A stretch of 64,000 nucleotides of DNA from Pithys albifrons albifrons (GCF_047495875.1 NC_092471.1:9259001-9323000), one strand, 5' to 3'; counted from the first letter of the stretch, positions 37,113 through 49,340 are shown. A program made the numbers and translations. The notes: a model not told the origin generated them from the letters alone.

Positions 37113-37762
37113 CTACAGCAGAAGCAACAAAGGTTTGAATGGATATGGCTACTGTATCACACAGAGATCATTTTAACATCTGCCTCACTGCGTAAAAGAA
37201 CACTGTGCACTGATCTCACCTTTAAACTCACAAAAATTTTAGGAGCATGGTGCCACTTTGGAAGCATATTCTGTTCATTGCAAACAGGGAGACAAAGTGG
37301 CTGTACCTATTCCAAGTTCAAATGGACAAGAGAGATGCTTAAATAAAATAACAACAGCAAAATTAACATGCAGCTCCACTTTCCATTCAAGCTCCACTAG
37401 CAGTCTCTCTTTCGTATAAATAGAAAGGAGGTCCACGAAGATGCAGTGTCCCAAAGAAGCAGCAGAACTGAGTCCAATGGGCATCCAACATGGGCAAAGT
37501 CCCATGGGCATCCCTGTTCACAGGGCTCCCTTCTCTATGCCCCTCCTCACACACAAACACCCACTTTGTAACTCCTTAATTGCCATTTCTCCTTGATCCA
37601 CATGAGCTTAAGGGATTTTTTTAAAAGAGGAATTTGAAAGGAATTAAGACGTAGGGACAAGCAGCAACTGGCAATAAACAAGTTCCCTAAAGTGTGAGAC
37701 TGTGTCCTCTGCACTCAGAGCACATTTCAAGGTCAATTACACTCCCTAACGAACTGCTTCGG

Positions 37763-37779
37763 CCACAGCCAGGCTGTGG
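37763..37779. repeat. Perfect inverted repeat, 8-bp arms with 1-base centre
   Basis: CCACAGCC (37763-37770) and GGCTGTGG (37772-37779) flank a single A. No known protein site is claimed; the minus-strand arm contains TGTGG, part of the RUNX core word. Confidence 0.7.
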
Positions 37780-38700
37780 GAGCTGTTCTAGGCTGGAGAA
37801 CAGCACAAACAGCTCACAGCCATGATTCTGCCAGCCCAAATTCCAAACTCCTTCCTCTCCAGCAAGGAAGGCTCTGGACCCACAACAGAAGGTAAAATGC
37901 TTCATCCAACCCCTTGTCTCGAGAGCGCAGCCATCTCACTTCACTCAATGGATCCTTCAGAAACCCTCTTTTCATTTTCATTTTAAAATTACATTTCTAT
38001 TTGCATTTCCTTTAAAAAGCATATCCTAACCTTCTCCTGACTTTCCCATCTGCCACCCCCCTCCTACCCACATCCTCTCAAGAAGCACAAACACCGCCAC
38101 CAACTTTCCTAAAAAATCCACACGTTGAGGTAACGGAAAACCAAATACTTCATATTAAAGTATTTATGAAATTTGGTCAAGAATGAAAAATGAAAAAGCA
38201 TTTTTGATAATTTTCTTCACTGATCTCTTTTCAGAGACTGCATGCACATTTTCACCCCAGTTTTTACTCCCTGTAGACTTGAACAGACACATTGGTAACC
38301 TGAATGATCATTTGAACAACTACCTAGTGACTTTGTCACCTACTTGCCACAGAAAGGACAACTTTTTTCCACTTTCATTAAAGAAAATAGTCTATTCCAG
38401 AAATCAAATCCCTGTGACTGATTAGTTAACAAAAATTAAGAAACTAAAAAAAACCTCTACATTACCACTGCCAAATAATACAAACTTAGTTATATTTCTG
38501 TGGGGCAGTTGCTACATCCTGTCCACGGACTGCGGACAGATTGGGGAAACTCAACCCTTAAGCAGCCGTACCTGCCACCCCAGGGTTTCTTCCCCCAAAC
38601 TCTTACCACCTCACAAGATTTATTACATGCTGCTGGGCCATTAAAAACTGAGAGCTTTTATCAGAAATCCCAGCATTTAACTGCTGCATTTAAAACATTA

Positions 38701-39200
38701 AACTAACACATTTTAGAACTGTTTTCTTGTTCTGTTACTTAAAAAGACTGATGTATAGAAGAATCAGTTTTAGACCAATATACCAACCTGAGTCATTTAC
38801 CAATATTTTTACTATTCAGTAGCAAAATTATTGTTTGTGTTTAAAAGCATTCTGCTTTAGGGAAAACAGACCAGTGTTAACACTAATGCATTAGGTCTAA
38901 TTGTCATTATTAAGGTTGAACACAATTCCAAAAACATATATAAAGAAATTTAACAGCTCTAATGTAAGCAATATTTGCTTTTTAAAATAATAACCATTAA
39001 AAGCACATTAACCACACAATGAAATTAGGTCTTTCTTTGCTTTTTTCTTCTTTTTTAATAATGGTATGGCATTCTTCAAATTTTCAATCTGTCTTCATCT
39101 GCAATTTACAGTACCTAGATGAAGAGTGTTAAGTCTCAGGACAGTAGAAATACTAGACATTCAAATTTTGTGATTAGCTCCATTGTTTTCAGCTCCTGCA
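38701..39200. promoter_or_regulatory. Candidate conserved non-coding element (AT-rich)
   Basis: This non-repetitive AT-rich block includes AACACTAATGCATTAGG near 38879-38895, with an ACTAATGCATTAGG core that is nearly palindromic around ATGCAT, followed by TCTAATTGTCATTATTAAGG near 38896. No open frame reaches 60 codons on either strand. The texture is strongly CNE-like. Confidence 0.38.
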
Positions 39201-39460
39201 AGATCAGAGATCACTAGAAACCACCTCTTCCTCCTCATTGACAAACGTTTGCATACAAAATTTTGATAGAAAAAAGCAAAATTAAACCAAAACAACTCAA
39301 ATCCCAGAATGCAGAGTATGCTGTGAGGTAGCCAGCACGAGCAAAGTGACAGTGTAAGCGTGCTGGAGCACTTCCATCCTGCATTGCTGAAGCCAGGGAG
39401 AGTCTTGCTGCTGACTTAATTGAGGACAGGATTTCAAACTACAGCACTTTCTTCTGTAAT

Positions 39461-39640
39461 TTGAGGGATACTCTGACTACCTACACATAATTAGCTCATT
39501 TTAAAATGGCATAATCTTTATGCACGCCACACATTCTAAAAATGGATTAGCATGGAGTCTAATGCTGGAGCCTCTCTAGCATTAAAGGATTACAGGACAT
39601 CAATCTGGACTCACAGCTAATTGGGATGGCTGCGTCCCCT
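39461..39640. promoter_or_regulatory. Candidate conserved non-coding element with GGATTA sites
   Basis: The block carries GGATTA at 39544-39549 and 39587-39592, the core word bound by bicoid-class (lysine-50) homeodomains such as OTX, PITX and GSC. The words TAATGCT (39560-39566) and AGCATTA (39578-39584) are exact reverse complements. ATAATTAGCTC lies near 39487. The interval is compact, non-repetitive and clearly different from the GC-richer sequence after 39640. Enhancer function is inferred. Confidence 0.42.
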
Positions 39641-40270
39641 CAGCCAAATCCACTTGTTCTGCCTCTGTGTGTGGCAGGACATGCAGGAGGGTGTGGGAGG
39701 GGCACGTGCCTGCCCACCCTGGTTGCACATGGACAGGCTTTTGTTGCAGCTAAAAGTGATCCCTTTCTGCAGTGCTGGTTTTTGGACAGCCAGGCACAAG
39801 GGCATTCGGCTGGGCCTCGCTGTTCAATAACCCCGGAGTCACAACTGCAGATGTCCACATTAACACGAGGTCAGAGAGGGGAGCAGATGGTTAGGAAGCT
39901 CTTACTGTGAAGGCCCAGACAATTTCCAAAGGTAAAACAGCAAGCAGCTCTTATGTATAAATGATGCTTACCATATGGTAGGCATGATTGAAATTTTGAA
40001 CAAAAAAATCAAATTATTACAGTTACACTGAACAGAACCAAGAGCAATTAAAAGTAAATCTGAGCTTTACAATTAAGATCAGAAACAAATGTATATCAGT
40101 ATTAGCGATCCCAGAAATGGGAGCAGGGCACACTTGGAAGAGTAGTGTTCTTAAGTGCTAGGCACAAATCCCATTAAAATTCAGCTTGCTCCTTTGAAGA
40201 TAAACCCAGCGATGAGGCTGGCACTTCTTGACACCAAAATCAATAAACAGACATACAATCAATAGAAAAA
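39641..40270. other. Non-coding stretch, no gene seen
   Basis: The GC-richer part 39640-39860 is open on both strands (39626-39910 plus, 94 codons; 39640-39858 minus, 72 codons) without recognisable domains. The remainder is AT-rich and unremarkable. Confidence 0.55.
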
Positions 40271-40287
40271 TCATATTTCACTGGCAG

Positions 40288-40359
40288 TAATCTATTAATT
40301 AATCTATTAATTTATTGATTGTGATTACAGTCTGTGATTACAGCCTGATTACAGGCTGT
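40288..40359. repeat. Adjacent tandem repeats forming a TAATC/GATTA cluster
   Basis: A perfect 12-base duplication (units at 40288-40299 and 40300-40311) starts with TAATC. It is followed, after nine bases, by a 13-base unit in two copies (40321-40333 and 40334-40346, one mismatch) plus a partial third (40347-40357). The five cores are TAATC at 40288 and 40300 and GATTA at 40323, 40336 and 40347. A perfect inverted repeat with 7-bp arms and a 6-base loop spans 40340-40359. Tandem slippage may have produced this array; a homotypic homeodomain site cluster is the functional alternative. Confidence 0.7.
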
Positions 40360-40380
40360 GAATAGGTACTTTTTTAAATA

Positions 40381-40920
40381 CATAAGCATTCTGCAAATAT
40401 AAATAGCGAATGACATGCATTTCCCCAGCTGATCAGAGCACCTAAACATGCACATAAAGGCACAAAATTACCATGTGTTCTTAATAGAAAATAAAAATCA
40501 TATTCCACAGTTTTCAACAAGAAACCTGGATACATTCTCACCATCATTTTTTGCTAAAGCAGAGAGCTCTTGGTCACAGCAAATAAGATCCCTGGAAGCC
40601 TGAGGCTGCCCCATCCTGATAAGCATTCACAGCATCCTGACAGAGAGCCAGGTAGGGCTCCTACCCACACCCCAGCACTGCCAACCCTGTCTTCTCCATG
40701 TGGGGAGGGCACCATCAGGCAAATCCCAGGTCCTGCTCCCTCCAGGAAGGGCCTCACAGCTCATGTGATGGCTCAAGACAGGCGGTCCTACACTATGAGT
40801 GGCCAGGCCAAAAGACTAACATCTCTCTCTGACCAGTGAGGTGACATCTACTGCTCTGAGCCACTTCTAGCATGGAGAGAAATGCTGCTCAGCTTGGTGG
40901 AGTGAAACACATATTTAACT
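40381..40920. other. Non-coding stretch, no gene seen
   Basis: The interval goes from AT-rich to GC-richer (40570-40840). The GC-richer part gives opposing open frames (40554-40757 minus, 40570-40839 plus) with no recognisable domain. Confidence 0.55.
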
Positions 40921-41250
40921 TCACGCAGTAAAATCCAAATAGCCACCTGTGGATCATTAGATTATCTGCTGCCTCTTAACATAATAAGCAGTTAGATTAC
41001 TCGGCATCCCTCAGTTCATTAAATTAAGCTCACTGAGCAGTATGTAGTCTGTCTCACAGAAATCCGGTAGTTTACGGAATCCTGTCAGTCATCCTTCACT
41101 TTGTCACGGGCCTGTGATGACAAAACACTAAAATTCTGTTTTACCAAAGTCAATCTCAAATTTCCACAGACTTTCCGGTAACTGGATGTTACATGAAAGA
41201 GTCATAGTAAAACACAGTAGTTAAACATAGTTGTGCAGAGGATTATCAAC
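40921..41250. promoter_or_regulatory. Candidate conserved non-coding element
   Basis: TTAGATTA occurs twice (about 40957 and 40992), giving GATTA cores at 40960 and 40995. CpGs are retained (CTCGGC near 41001, TCCGGT near 41064, TACGGA near 41074, TCACGG near 41105, TCCGGT near 41175). AAATTAAGC lies near 41020. The mix of CpG retention and homeodomain words in CpG-poor surroundings makes this one of the better CNE candidates. Confidence 0.4.
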
Positions 41251-43030
41251 AAATCTTCTTATCTTCAGCAGGTCTAGTCTGAGTTGTGAGTGAACCTTGT
41301 GCTTGTGATACGGAGTTTTTACAGATCAGTCCTGCTTTCAGCTTTCAGGTTCACTAGAATGTGAAATGAAGCTCAAGAGATGCACATTAAAAGGTGTTTG
41401 CATGAACACACAGAGATCATCCAGCTTTTCTTCCCTTCCTCATTTTGCCCCTACACCAACTTCCCAAAAGCCAAACCCTGGCCCATGTGGGGACACTGCT
41501 CCATGGTAATATAGGATTTAGAGGAAATCTCTATAAGGTTCCACTGGGATGTTCATTATATTATCAAAGATGATCCCACTCCATGAAACACCAGTCCTGG
41601 AGAGGCTCTTTGCTATGGCCCCAGGTCCCTTCCCAGGGCACAATTCCACTAATCCCGTACTCTGGAATGGGTCTCCAGGCAACACAGTACTGACAGACAT
41701 GTTTTCTCTCTTCCAGAACCAGAACAGAACAGAAGGCCCACTCCCTCCTCCTGTCCTCCACTGTCTGAGAGGCAGGCAGGACCACCCATCCAGCCAGGTG
41801 AGATCAAGGGAACAAGTTTTAGGGAGGCTGCAGTACCTGTGTTGGACAGGGAGCTCGGGGAGCTTCACATGCCTCCAAAATACCTCTTCTGTCAGGTTTG
41901 CAGGGCACAGGAACTGAATTTCTTGCCTTGCTGTTTGGAGAGGGAATGGAGAGGCTAAACTATGTTTTATTAATTCTTTCAGTTTTTGAATGTAAGTGGA
42001 TAAGTGGTTTCAGCCTCCAGACATTTCTTAGACACTGTTGACTTTTATATATTCTTTCAGGGATCATAAAGTTCATTGTTTCCTTCTTTCCCTAAGATAC
42101 ATGGGGATAATGAGAGATCAGGAGCAGTCAGAGGGCAAGAATCGAACAACAAACCACAGTCAGGCCCAGGGATGCATGAAGAAAATTTTGTGATTTCATT
42201 TTAGTCCATGTTCCATTCACAGAAGACATGATTCCCACAAAAATACAGCTAACTGGGATAAACAATTCTCAGCAGCTTAGGGCTGAAGAGCAACATTAGG
42301 AGACATGTGTGTACATCTCTAGGGTGTGACAGATGGGGCACACTCTGTGTTACTGAATCCCATTCCTTTCCTTTCAAACAGCCTACAGTGAGTCACTGTT
42401 ACACTATGCCATTCCATCAATGATAAAAACTTCCCTGTAGTAACACTGGCTACAAATCACACATCCCTCTCTCCACATACGCACAGCATGGCAAGAGTAT
42501 GCAGACAAACTGCAAACCAGTTTTCCTTCCAGGAATCAAGCCACTATCCTTTCCTGCAAAGACACTGTGGTAACCCAGAAGCAACTGTGACACCTGAAGT
42601 GCTTTGTTCCAATGGGACAAGCCTGGGACAAGTCACCACCACTCTGGCTGTTCATAATACTCCTGGAGAACTTCTATTTTTTCTCCCAAATTAACTCATT
42701 TAAAGACTTAATACATCAACTACAGGCTGCCCCATCAGCCCAGTTAGAAAGACTCCAGCCACTCCATGGCTCCCAAATTGATAATTACTAGTCCATACTT
42801 CTGTAAAGGCCATGCTTTCCCCCACCAGCAGATAGACACGTGGAAAAATGCACTGGATGCTCCCAAAGACAGGCTCAACCCTCTGTATAGGGCTGAGCAG
42901 ACCTGAGCCACATACCTGCTAATTACTTAAACTAATTAATTGTTCCCCCACTACCAGAGCCCAGCTCCAAGGTGCTGCTGTTCTTATTCTTCCATCCTGA
43001 TTTACACAGAGCAGAGATGAGTACTAAAGA
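41251..43030. other. Non-coding stretch, no gene seen
   Basis: No exon is supported. Opposing open frames at 41518-41868 (minus, 116 codons) and 41549-41917 (plus, 122 codons) cover the same DNA and have no recognisable domain. No transposon was recognised. Confidence 0.6.
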
Positions 43031-43275
43031 AAACATGCCACAAGGATCTTACACTTTTAATTATTTTATCACAGCCTTCACGTACCCTTTTTTGGATAGT
43101 ATTACCCTGGAGAGCATGCTAACAACCTTAAGTTGCTGACTAATTAAGTTTTGGTATACTCCAAAGCTGGTTTTTGCACACTAATTAAATTTACAGGCAG
43201 TTAGATTTGACGGGTACCACGCTATCTGCCAACGTGCCTTCATAATCGGTTGAATTATTAATTCTGAGGCAGCAG
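43031..43275. promoter_or_regulatory. Strong candidate conserved non-coding element
   Basis: Three TAATTA hexamers (43058, 43141, 43182) fall within 130 bases, the core site of antennapedia- and paired-type homeodomains. Five CpGs survive between 43081 and 43248 (CACGTA, GACGGG, CACGCT, AACGTG, ATCGGT). There is no repeat and no long open frame except where the block meets the GC-richer DNA after 43275. On texture it is among the best enhancer candidates in the window. Confidence 0.45.
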
Positions 43276-46220
43276 CCCATGCCCAGGCATGCAGGGAACT
43301 GCTCTGGCAGCAGAGCTGCCCCCAGAGAGCCACAGTCAGACCCTGCGCCGCAGGAGCTGGGCACACATGGGTGCCCTCTCCCCAGGAGAAGGCAATGAGC
43401 TGCACCAGGGAGCACCTGCTGCCCCCACATCTGTTAGGGAGCCATTTGAATTCCCACCCAGATCTGGCCCTTAGGAGGCAGCACAGGCTGCGTGGCAGGA
43501 GGTGTGGGGTGCCTCAATTACTCCCTCCTGCTGTCCCAGGACTGGCAGCAAACGCCCTGGAGGCAGAACCCCCTTGCACTGCAGATGGCAGCCCTCACTC
43601 CCAGCTCTGGAGACCTGCACCTCATTTCAAAGGGCCACGGAAGTAGTGGGGCCCCCATCAGATACCTGTCCACCCAAGCCTCCTCCAGAGCATCAGAGCT
43701 GCCCCTGGTGATCACAATCATCAGACAAATCCCCCAACCCCACGTGGTGCTATCACACTTGGGCCCTCTGAAGACAAAATACTCATTTTGCAAACTGTAT
43801 GATTCGCAAAGTCAAATGCCTTTCTGGTATTCCCTCAGGACAGCTGCTCTTGCTATTTCATCTGTTAAATATTTCCGGAACCCAAAAGTCCTCAGGGAGA
43901 AAAGCAGTTATTTTGACTAACTGCTCCTCCTCCTCAACTAGTTACTGTGTGAGCTTCTTCCCACTCAAACACCAGAGTTGATTAAGACATATGGATTATC
44001 TCAACACTACCAAGAACTTCAATGTAGAAAGCGAAATATTGACATTCTTAATATCACATTCCAGTTTCACTCAGGAACCCTTCCTCACATTGACACTGAT
44101 TCCCACAGAAACACAACATCATTGCACAGACTGAGATCCAGGAGATAGACAGATTGCTTTTTTCACAGGGATTTTGGTTGAAGTTGCTGATGGAGTCAAC
44201 CAACATGATTTCTTAATTCTACTGAGAAAACTACTTGCAAGTGACTCTTACTTATGGAAATCTTTGGGTCATAAAAAGAATTATTCATTTCCACGTTAAA
44301 TTTAGAATTTTGCTTTGTGGTCTTCTTTGTGGTTTAAAAGATTGGTTTGTAGCACGTTGGGCCTCTTTTCAATATAACATAAAAACAACACACACAAAGA
44401 AAAGCCATAAAGGAAAATTCTGCACTTGGAAATCCCACATTTGTAAATCCTTTAGGAACACATGAGTCTTTAAAGTAAAACCTCATTTCCCATATGTAAA
44501 AGCTTTGAAAGCTTTGCTTTGTTCTAACTAGAGGAAAGGTGAGGTTTTGTTTTGAACTGGAACTGAAACTAAATATAAAGTGTGCATAGTTTCTTATCAA
44601 ACCAAAATCCTGAGTTTGGACTGGCCCTGCTGGGATACCATAAAGCAGAATCATCAGTATCCCCCATTCACTCTTGCTGGTATCTTATTTGACTGAGTTT
44701 CTATTTAAGATTGATGGCCTTAAGCTCCAGTTATGTATTTAACCAAGTCAAGAATAAAAATCAGAGTGAACTTCACCTACCTTTTATACCTAAAAGTACT
44801 GCGTGGATGTATTTAAGCTAACCAAATGTAACTGATGTAGTTTCTCAAAACAACACCACAAACTCTGATTTATATGCTACCCCCTACCACATTTAGATGA
44901 GCCTTCTATGACAAAGAAGCACTTTTAAAGGAAAAATGTGCGAACTGCAGTTCTGAACAACCCCTAATTTAGATACACTGACACAAAACTCCAAGTTGTG
45001 GTCCAAAATGGGCTGTAAAGCTGCCCCTCCTAACCACTCCACATGATTCAAGAGGATTATTAATTAATGGGATTACCTTGTGAGAGGGAGGTAACCCCAG
45101 ACTCTCCCTTCATCAGCAATCCTCCTACTCCTCAACATTCTGAGACCTCCCTAAGTTTAAGCAGTTTTAGTTAAGCCTGTTGCTCAGCAGTTCTGAAAGC
45201 AATGCTAACCTCATCTTTGGTTTTAATAAAACCTGAGTGAAGAAACCTCTGTTTATTCTATACTAATACCCCAAAACCCCAAGGAATATACCCCCCTTTT
45301 TCAGAAACTAGAGTGATATACAGAAAAGGATCAAGTCCAGGAGATAACCTTATATCAAAATAGTTGCAGTCACTGCCACAGTCCCCTGGACCCAGGAGAA
45401 CAAACTCATCCCACTGCCAAAGCTTTCTTACAATTCTACCCCAACACGGAGACCTGTAGCTCCCAGAACTGCTTGTAGCTGACATCTGCGGTGCTCTGAG
45501 CCACCATTTCTGAGGCAGTCACACATGAAAGAGGCAAAACTGATTGTGAGGCTTTATGTATTGATGCCAGCCATAGGTTTGGAGTCAGTGAACCAAGAAA
45601 AATACACACTGAAATGTACTGAAACAAACAAACTAGAAACAAGCCTGAGGCAAAGAAAAGAGGCTTTTATATATTAATTATACTCTGGTTTTGGTTTCTG
45701 CCTTGAATAGCAGCTATATAGTGAAATTCGGCAAGCACTCAGGTATTGCAGAAATGTGCAAGTCACTCAAATGACCTCCCAGCATCAGACTCTGTCTTCA
45801 AACACAAGGGAGACTTGCTTGAGGCAAAGAACCAGCCTTCATCTTTGCTTTGTTGATGCAAAGCCTCCTTACCTTGAGAGCAGTCCCTTGGCTTCGGCAG
45901 TGCTGCCCCTGAGAGCGACACGGCCAAGACCTTTGCTCTCCAGTGCTGTGGCCCCACCTGTGCCCGGCTCCCATCAGAGGGTGATGATGAGACACCGCGG
46001 GCAGCACATTACACCTGTCTCTGGCCAACAGCACTGTGACCCCTCTGAAGGGCAGGCGATGAACACCTGGGGTCAGGGTTGCCAACTCAAACTTCAGGAG
46101 TTCAGCATTGCTTTGAGGCAAGTTGAAAACGACAGACTGCAAAGCCCAACAAAGCCGCGCTCTAGAAAGGGCTCTGCTTTTCAATTCATTACATTTCACT
46201 GCGATGAAACCTGCACTAGG
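43276..46220. other. Non-coding stretch with GC-rich patches, no gene seen
   Basis: The patches at 43276-43700 and 45880-46170 are GC-richer. They give the longest open frames of the window: 43492-43920 (142 codons) and 45756-46253 (165 codons) on plus, the latter opposed by 45798-46199 on minus (133 codons). None shows a recognisable domain, signal peptide or splice context. The interval 44230-44900 is AT-rich with weak CNE texture. Confidence 0.55.
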
Positions 46221-46330
46221 CTGACAGGAGTAGAACCCAGAGAGCCTCTTTAGCTATATTACAATGACTCTGTGCATTTTTAATTGGAATCTGCCCTTTA
46301 TTTGTGTTTGCTGACAGCCTGAGGGGGGCA
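46221..46330. promoter_or_regulatory. Candidate conserved non-coding element (short)
   Basis: A compact AT-rich block holds ATTACAATGAC (SOX-like word, near 46258) and TTTTTAATTGG (near 46277), bounded by GC-richer sequence on both sides. It is short, so confidence is low. It was chosen because of the abrupt change in texture and motif density. Confidence 0.3.
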
Positions 46331-48880
46331 TACAACAATGCTTATGAAGGCAGGTGGGGATTCTGGAGCATCCTAAACTCCGCAGGCACTACAGTGTCTT
46401 TCAGCTGGAGTAGAATTTTTGCCCTGATGCCCCCTGGAGCCTACATGCATGGACAAAGATTTCCCCTTGAACACGTTGAGCCAAATCCTGCTACTGCAGA
46501 GCAAATAAATAAATAAAGAAAAATTTTAAAAATTGTCTGAGTGGAAGCTGTAAAGTCAGGTGGAATCAAGTTGCTTTCCAAGCCCCTTTTTATATTTAGA
46601 CAAGAGCTTCCTCTACTCAACTGCTTTATATTTTGACTTCTACTCTCCTCAGTATCTCTTTGCTCTTCACTGAGTGCAAGCCCCCTCCCTTGGTCCACAG
46701 CTGGCCCAGCTTTTCCCTCCATCTCTCACCAGTGCAGAGTTTGGATGAACAAGTACTTTACAAGTCCCATTGGGTCTGATTCACAAGAGTTCCCAGGTGT
46801 TACATGGACTCTTGTAAACTTCAAAAGCTGCCAGAGACCCCCACTAAAAAGCAGACACCTATACACAGGGGGAAGACAACCCTGGCAGTTCGAGTTGCTG
46901 CACATGGATGAAAACAGGATAGCTTTAAAGCTGTCAAGGTATCCAAAAATTTCAAACGAATTCAGTCACTGCTTGACAATTTTTCCATATAAGAGAAAAA
47001 ATTTTAAAAAAAATTAAAAAAAAAAAAAAGGAGCACTCAATCCAGGTTCATTGGAAGCTGTTTACCTTACTTGGCACTGGGCTCAGCCAAAGCTCCCATG
47101 TTCCCAGGAGCAAACTCCCCTCCTCTCCCAAGGCATCTTAATGACACAGCCCAAGACTTAAACCAAGGCTGTGAGGAGCAGCATACTGAATAACAACCCA
47201 CACTCTACAATTGCAGCAGCAACTCTTCTAACCAGCTTCCAAGTCCTGGCAAAGCCATTCTCTTTGCAAAACTTTTCACTTTCCTCTCCTCCTCCTTCCT
47301 TCGCTGACCCACCATGTAAACACACTTTTGCAAAGAGCCTCAGCTCCACTCCTAGACAGTTTATAGCATGCCTATTTTTTTTCCTGTGCCTTGGTTAACC
47401 TTTTCAATAGCTGCAAGAAAATTAATTTACACTCCCTAAATCCAGTGAGTGTGTGCACAAGCCCAGGAAACCCTATTTCATGAGCAGGAACTTACAGCAC
47501 AGAGAGTCGAGCTGTGAATGAGCCAGGTGCAGCTCCAAGTATGCACACAGGTCCTGCAAAGCTCTTATGTTCCACTTGTTATGGTAGCAGCCTTTCAACA
47601 TAAGCCATATGTATCAGGATGTAACTAACCCTGCACAGTTAGTCTTCTTTTCCTCCAATTAGTACTGCAGCTAAAGAAGAAATACAGCTCATTCAAAGTT
47701 TAAACTTCTAATTCTGAACACAGATATCACCAACTCTTTCAAAGAGGCCGTTCTACTGATTGGGGGTTTTTAATTGTTTTTCCTTAGTTACTCCAGTATG
47801 CAACACCTCAACTATTGGCACCCTCCAGCACACAGAAGCTACAAAGGTTTAATAAAGCCCTATACAACACAGTGCATTTATACTACTTGAAGGCTTATGA
47901 ACACAGAGCAAATGAGGAGGTACAACCAGGTGATTTAATACCTTCCATCCCAGGTAGTTGTCCTTGCACATAAACCCCACCATATTTGTAACAATTCCCC
48001 TTGTTAACAATAAGCTACAGCAAACTGTAAACAAATCTCAGTGCATTATAAGCTGGGCTTGCTTTAAAGGCTGCCCATCCAGTCACAGGATGGGGAAGAG
48101 GGGACATGTGGGTTCAGGAATTGCAAAAGGGTTTCCAGGTGACTTTTGTTTCTGCTCTCACAGGAAAGCCTCAGCTCTGCTCCCAGAAGGTGACAGCACC
48201 AGAAGCAAAGAAATGAACAGAAACTTCTCTTCATTTAGGTGCGGGAATTTTAAGTAAAGCTCCCAAAACTCCCCAAGGCGTATTGTTGCTTTCATCAAAG
48301 GAAGCCAGTGAGCATGACTGATAAGTTTGATTTTCAGTGGTGCTTAGGTTCTGCAGCTCTCATCAACTGCAGAGCAAGTTGTTGGGACTCAAGGCCAAAT
48401 TTCTGTTAAAGGGTAGGTATTTTAAAATGTATTGCAGTCAACAAAAACTGGGAGCTACAGTTCTTTGAAACGTACTAAGGCCTTCAGCACTTCTGAGAAG
48501 TCACACTGTGAATTTTTTTCCTCCTTTTCCCCCTAATGTTTTGCTTTCTGGTTCAGAAAAGATGACAGGAACACCAGAGACCCTCATGTTACTCCAGAAA
48601 TTAAAGAGAGAAGATATAAAAAATATGTCCTTGGAGAAATACACACAGTTCCCATCAGAGGGAACATAGTTCAGGGAGCCTCTGAAAAATGTACAAAACA
48701 CAGAAAAAAATCCACAGTCTCTCAGGAATTTGCAGTTAGTCTTTGCTTCTGTTTCCCAAAGGACAAGGGAACTCACACTACTGTTTTGCAACTTCAATTT
48801 TATCCCCTCTTTCATGAATCAGTTTAGTTAGCAGATGACCTCTGTATTAGTACTGCTAGAGAGGCCTCACAATAAAGTCC
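46331..48880. other. Non-coding stretch, no gene seen
   Basis: No exon is supported. An A-rich tract at 46991-47029 ends in A14. A frame at 46745-47017 (90 codons) runs into this A-rich tract and has no recognisable domain. The interval 47500-48500 is ordinary single-copy-looking sequence. Confidence 0.6.
46991..47029 (+). repeat. A-rich low-complexity tract ending in A14
   Basis: Adenine-dominated sequence ends in fourteen consecutive A residues (47016-47029). No polyadenylation signal with a recognisable retroposed gene body was found upstream, and I see no matching target-site duplication, so I do not call a retropseudogene. Confidence 0.7.
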
Positions 48881-49340
48881 TCTCTCTGTTAATACCACAG
48901 AAATTAAATAGCAAAACTGCATTATCCATTAAGAGGTTTTTTAGTCTATTTGTTTACACAATAAGAATTACTTTTACATTTCTAATTAGGTAGCTATTAA
49001 CTAACAGACAGGGAAATTGCACCAGCATAAGAAGCTTTGCTATCAGCACAATCTTATTAAAAGGAGAGCTTAAGATTTTAACAAGAACAACAAATTAATC
49101 ATGATAATGTGTTTTTAGATCATCAAATACAGAAGTCAAGAGGAGGCTTTTAAAAAGTTCTTTAAATCAACATACTTTCTCTGTTTTTGTCAGAGTTTTA
49201 ACACAAGCTTCAGTAAGAGAAAAGCTTTTTCAAATGCTTCTGGCATTATTTTGTATATGAAAATCTATGAGGTACACTAAATTAAGTTAAAATTAGATTA
49301 TGCATAGTCATTCTTCCAGTGTTACACAGGGAAAATAACT
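48881..49340. promoter_or_regulatory. Candidate conserved non-coding element (AT-rich)
   Basis: This long AT-rich, non-repetitive block has no open frame of 60 codons on either strand. Words include CATTTCTAATTAGGTAGC near 48977, AAATTAATCATGATAATG near 49091 and AGATTATGCATAGTC near 49295. The density of homeodomain-like words and the absence of repeats resemble a CNE. The edges are approximate. Confidence 0.33.

Larger units (their letters stand above)
36408..38700. other. Non-coding stretch, no gene seen
   Basis: No exon is supported. The local features are a 19-base imperfect duplication 32 bases apart (37062-37112) and a compact inverted repeat (37763-37779). Short frames on both strands have no recognisable domain. 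The part around 38140-38440 is AT-rich with weak CNE texture. Confidence 0.6.

Noticed and set aside
41518..41917. Opposing 116- and 122-codon frames on the two strands
   Set aside because: Mutually antisense frames over the same DNA with no domain in either are a typical chance pattern.
43492..43920. 142-codon plus-strand frame in a GC-rich patch
   Set aside because: It is overlapped by other plus- and minus-strand frames of similar length and contains no recognisable motif; GC richness explains the openness.
45756..46253. 165-codon plus-strand open frame, the longest in the window
   Set aside because: It lies in a GC-richer patch, overlaps a 133-codon minus-strand frame, shows no recognisable domain and has no promoter or splice context I can defend.
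46745..47029. Possible processed pseudogene: 90-codon frame running into an A14 tract
   Set aside because: No recognisable parent gene, no polyadenylation signal at the expected place and no visible target-site duplication; retropseudogenes are also rare in birds.
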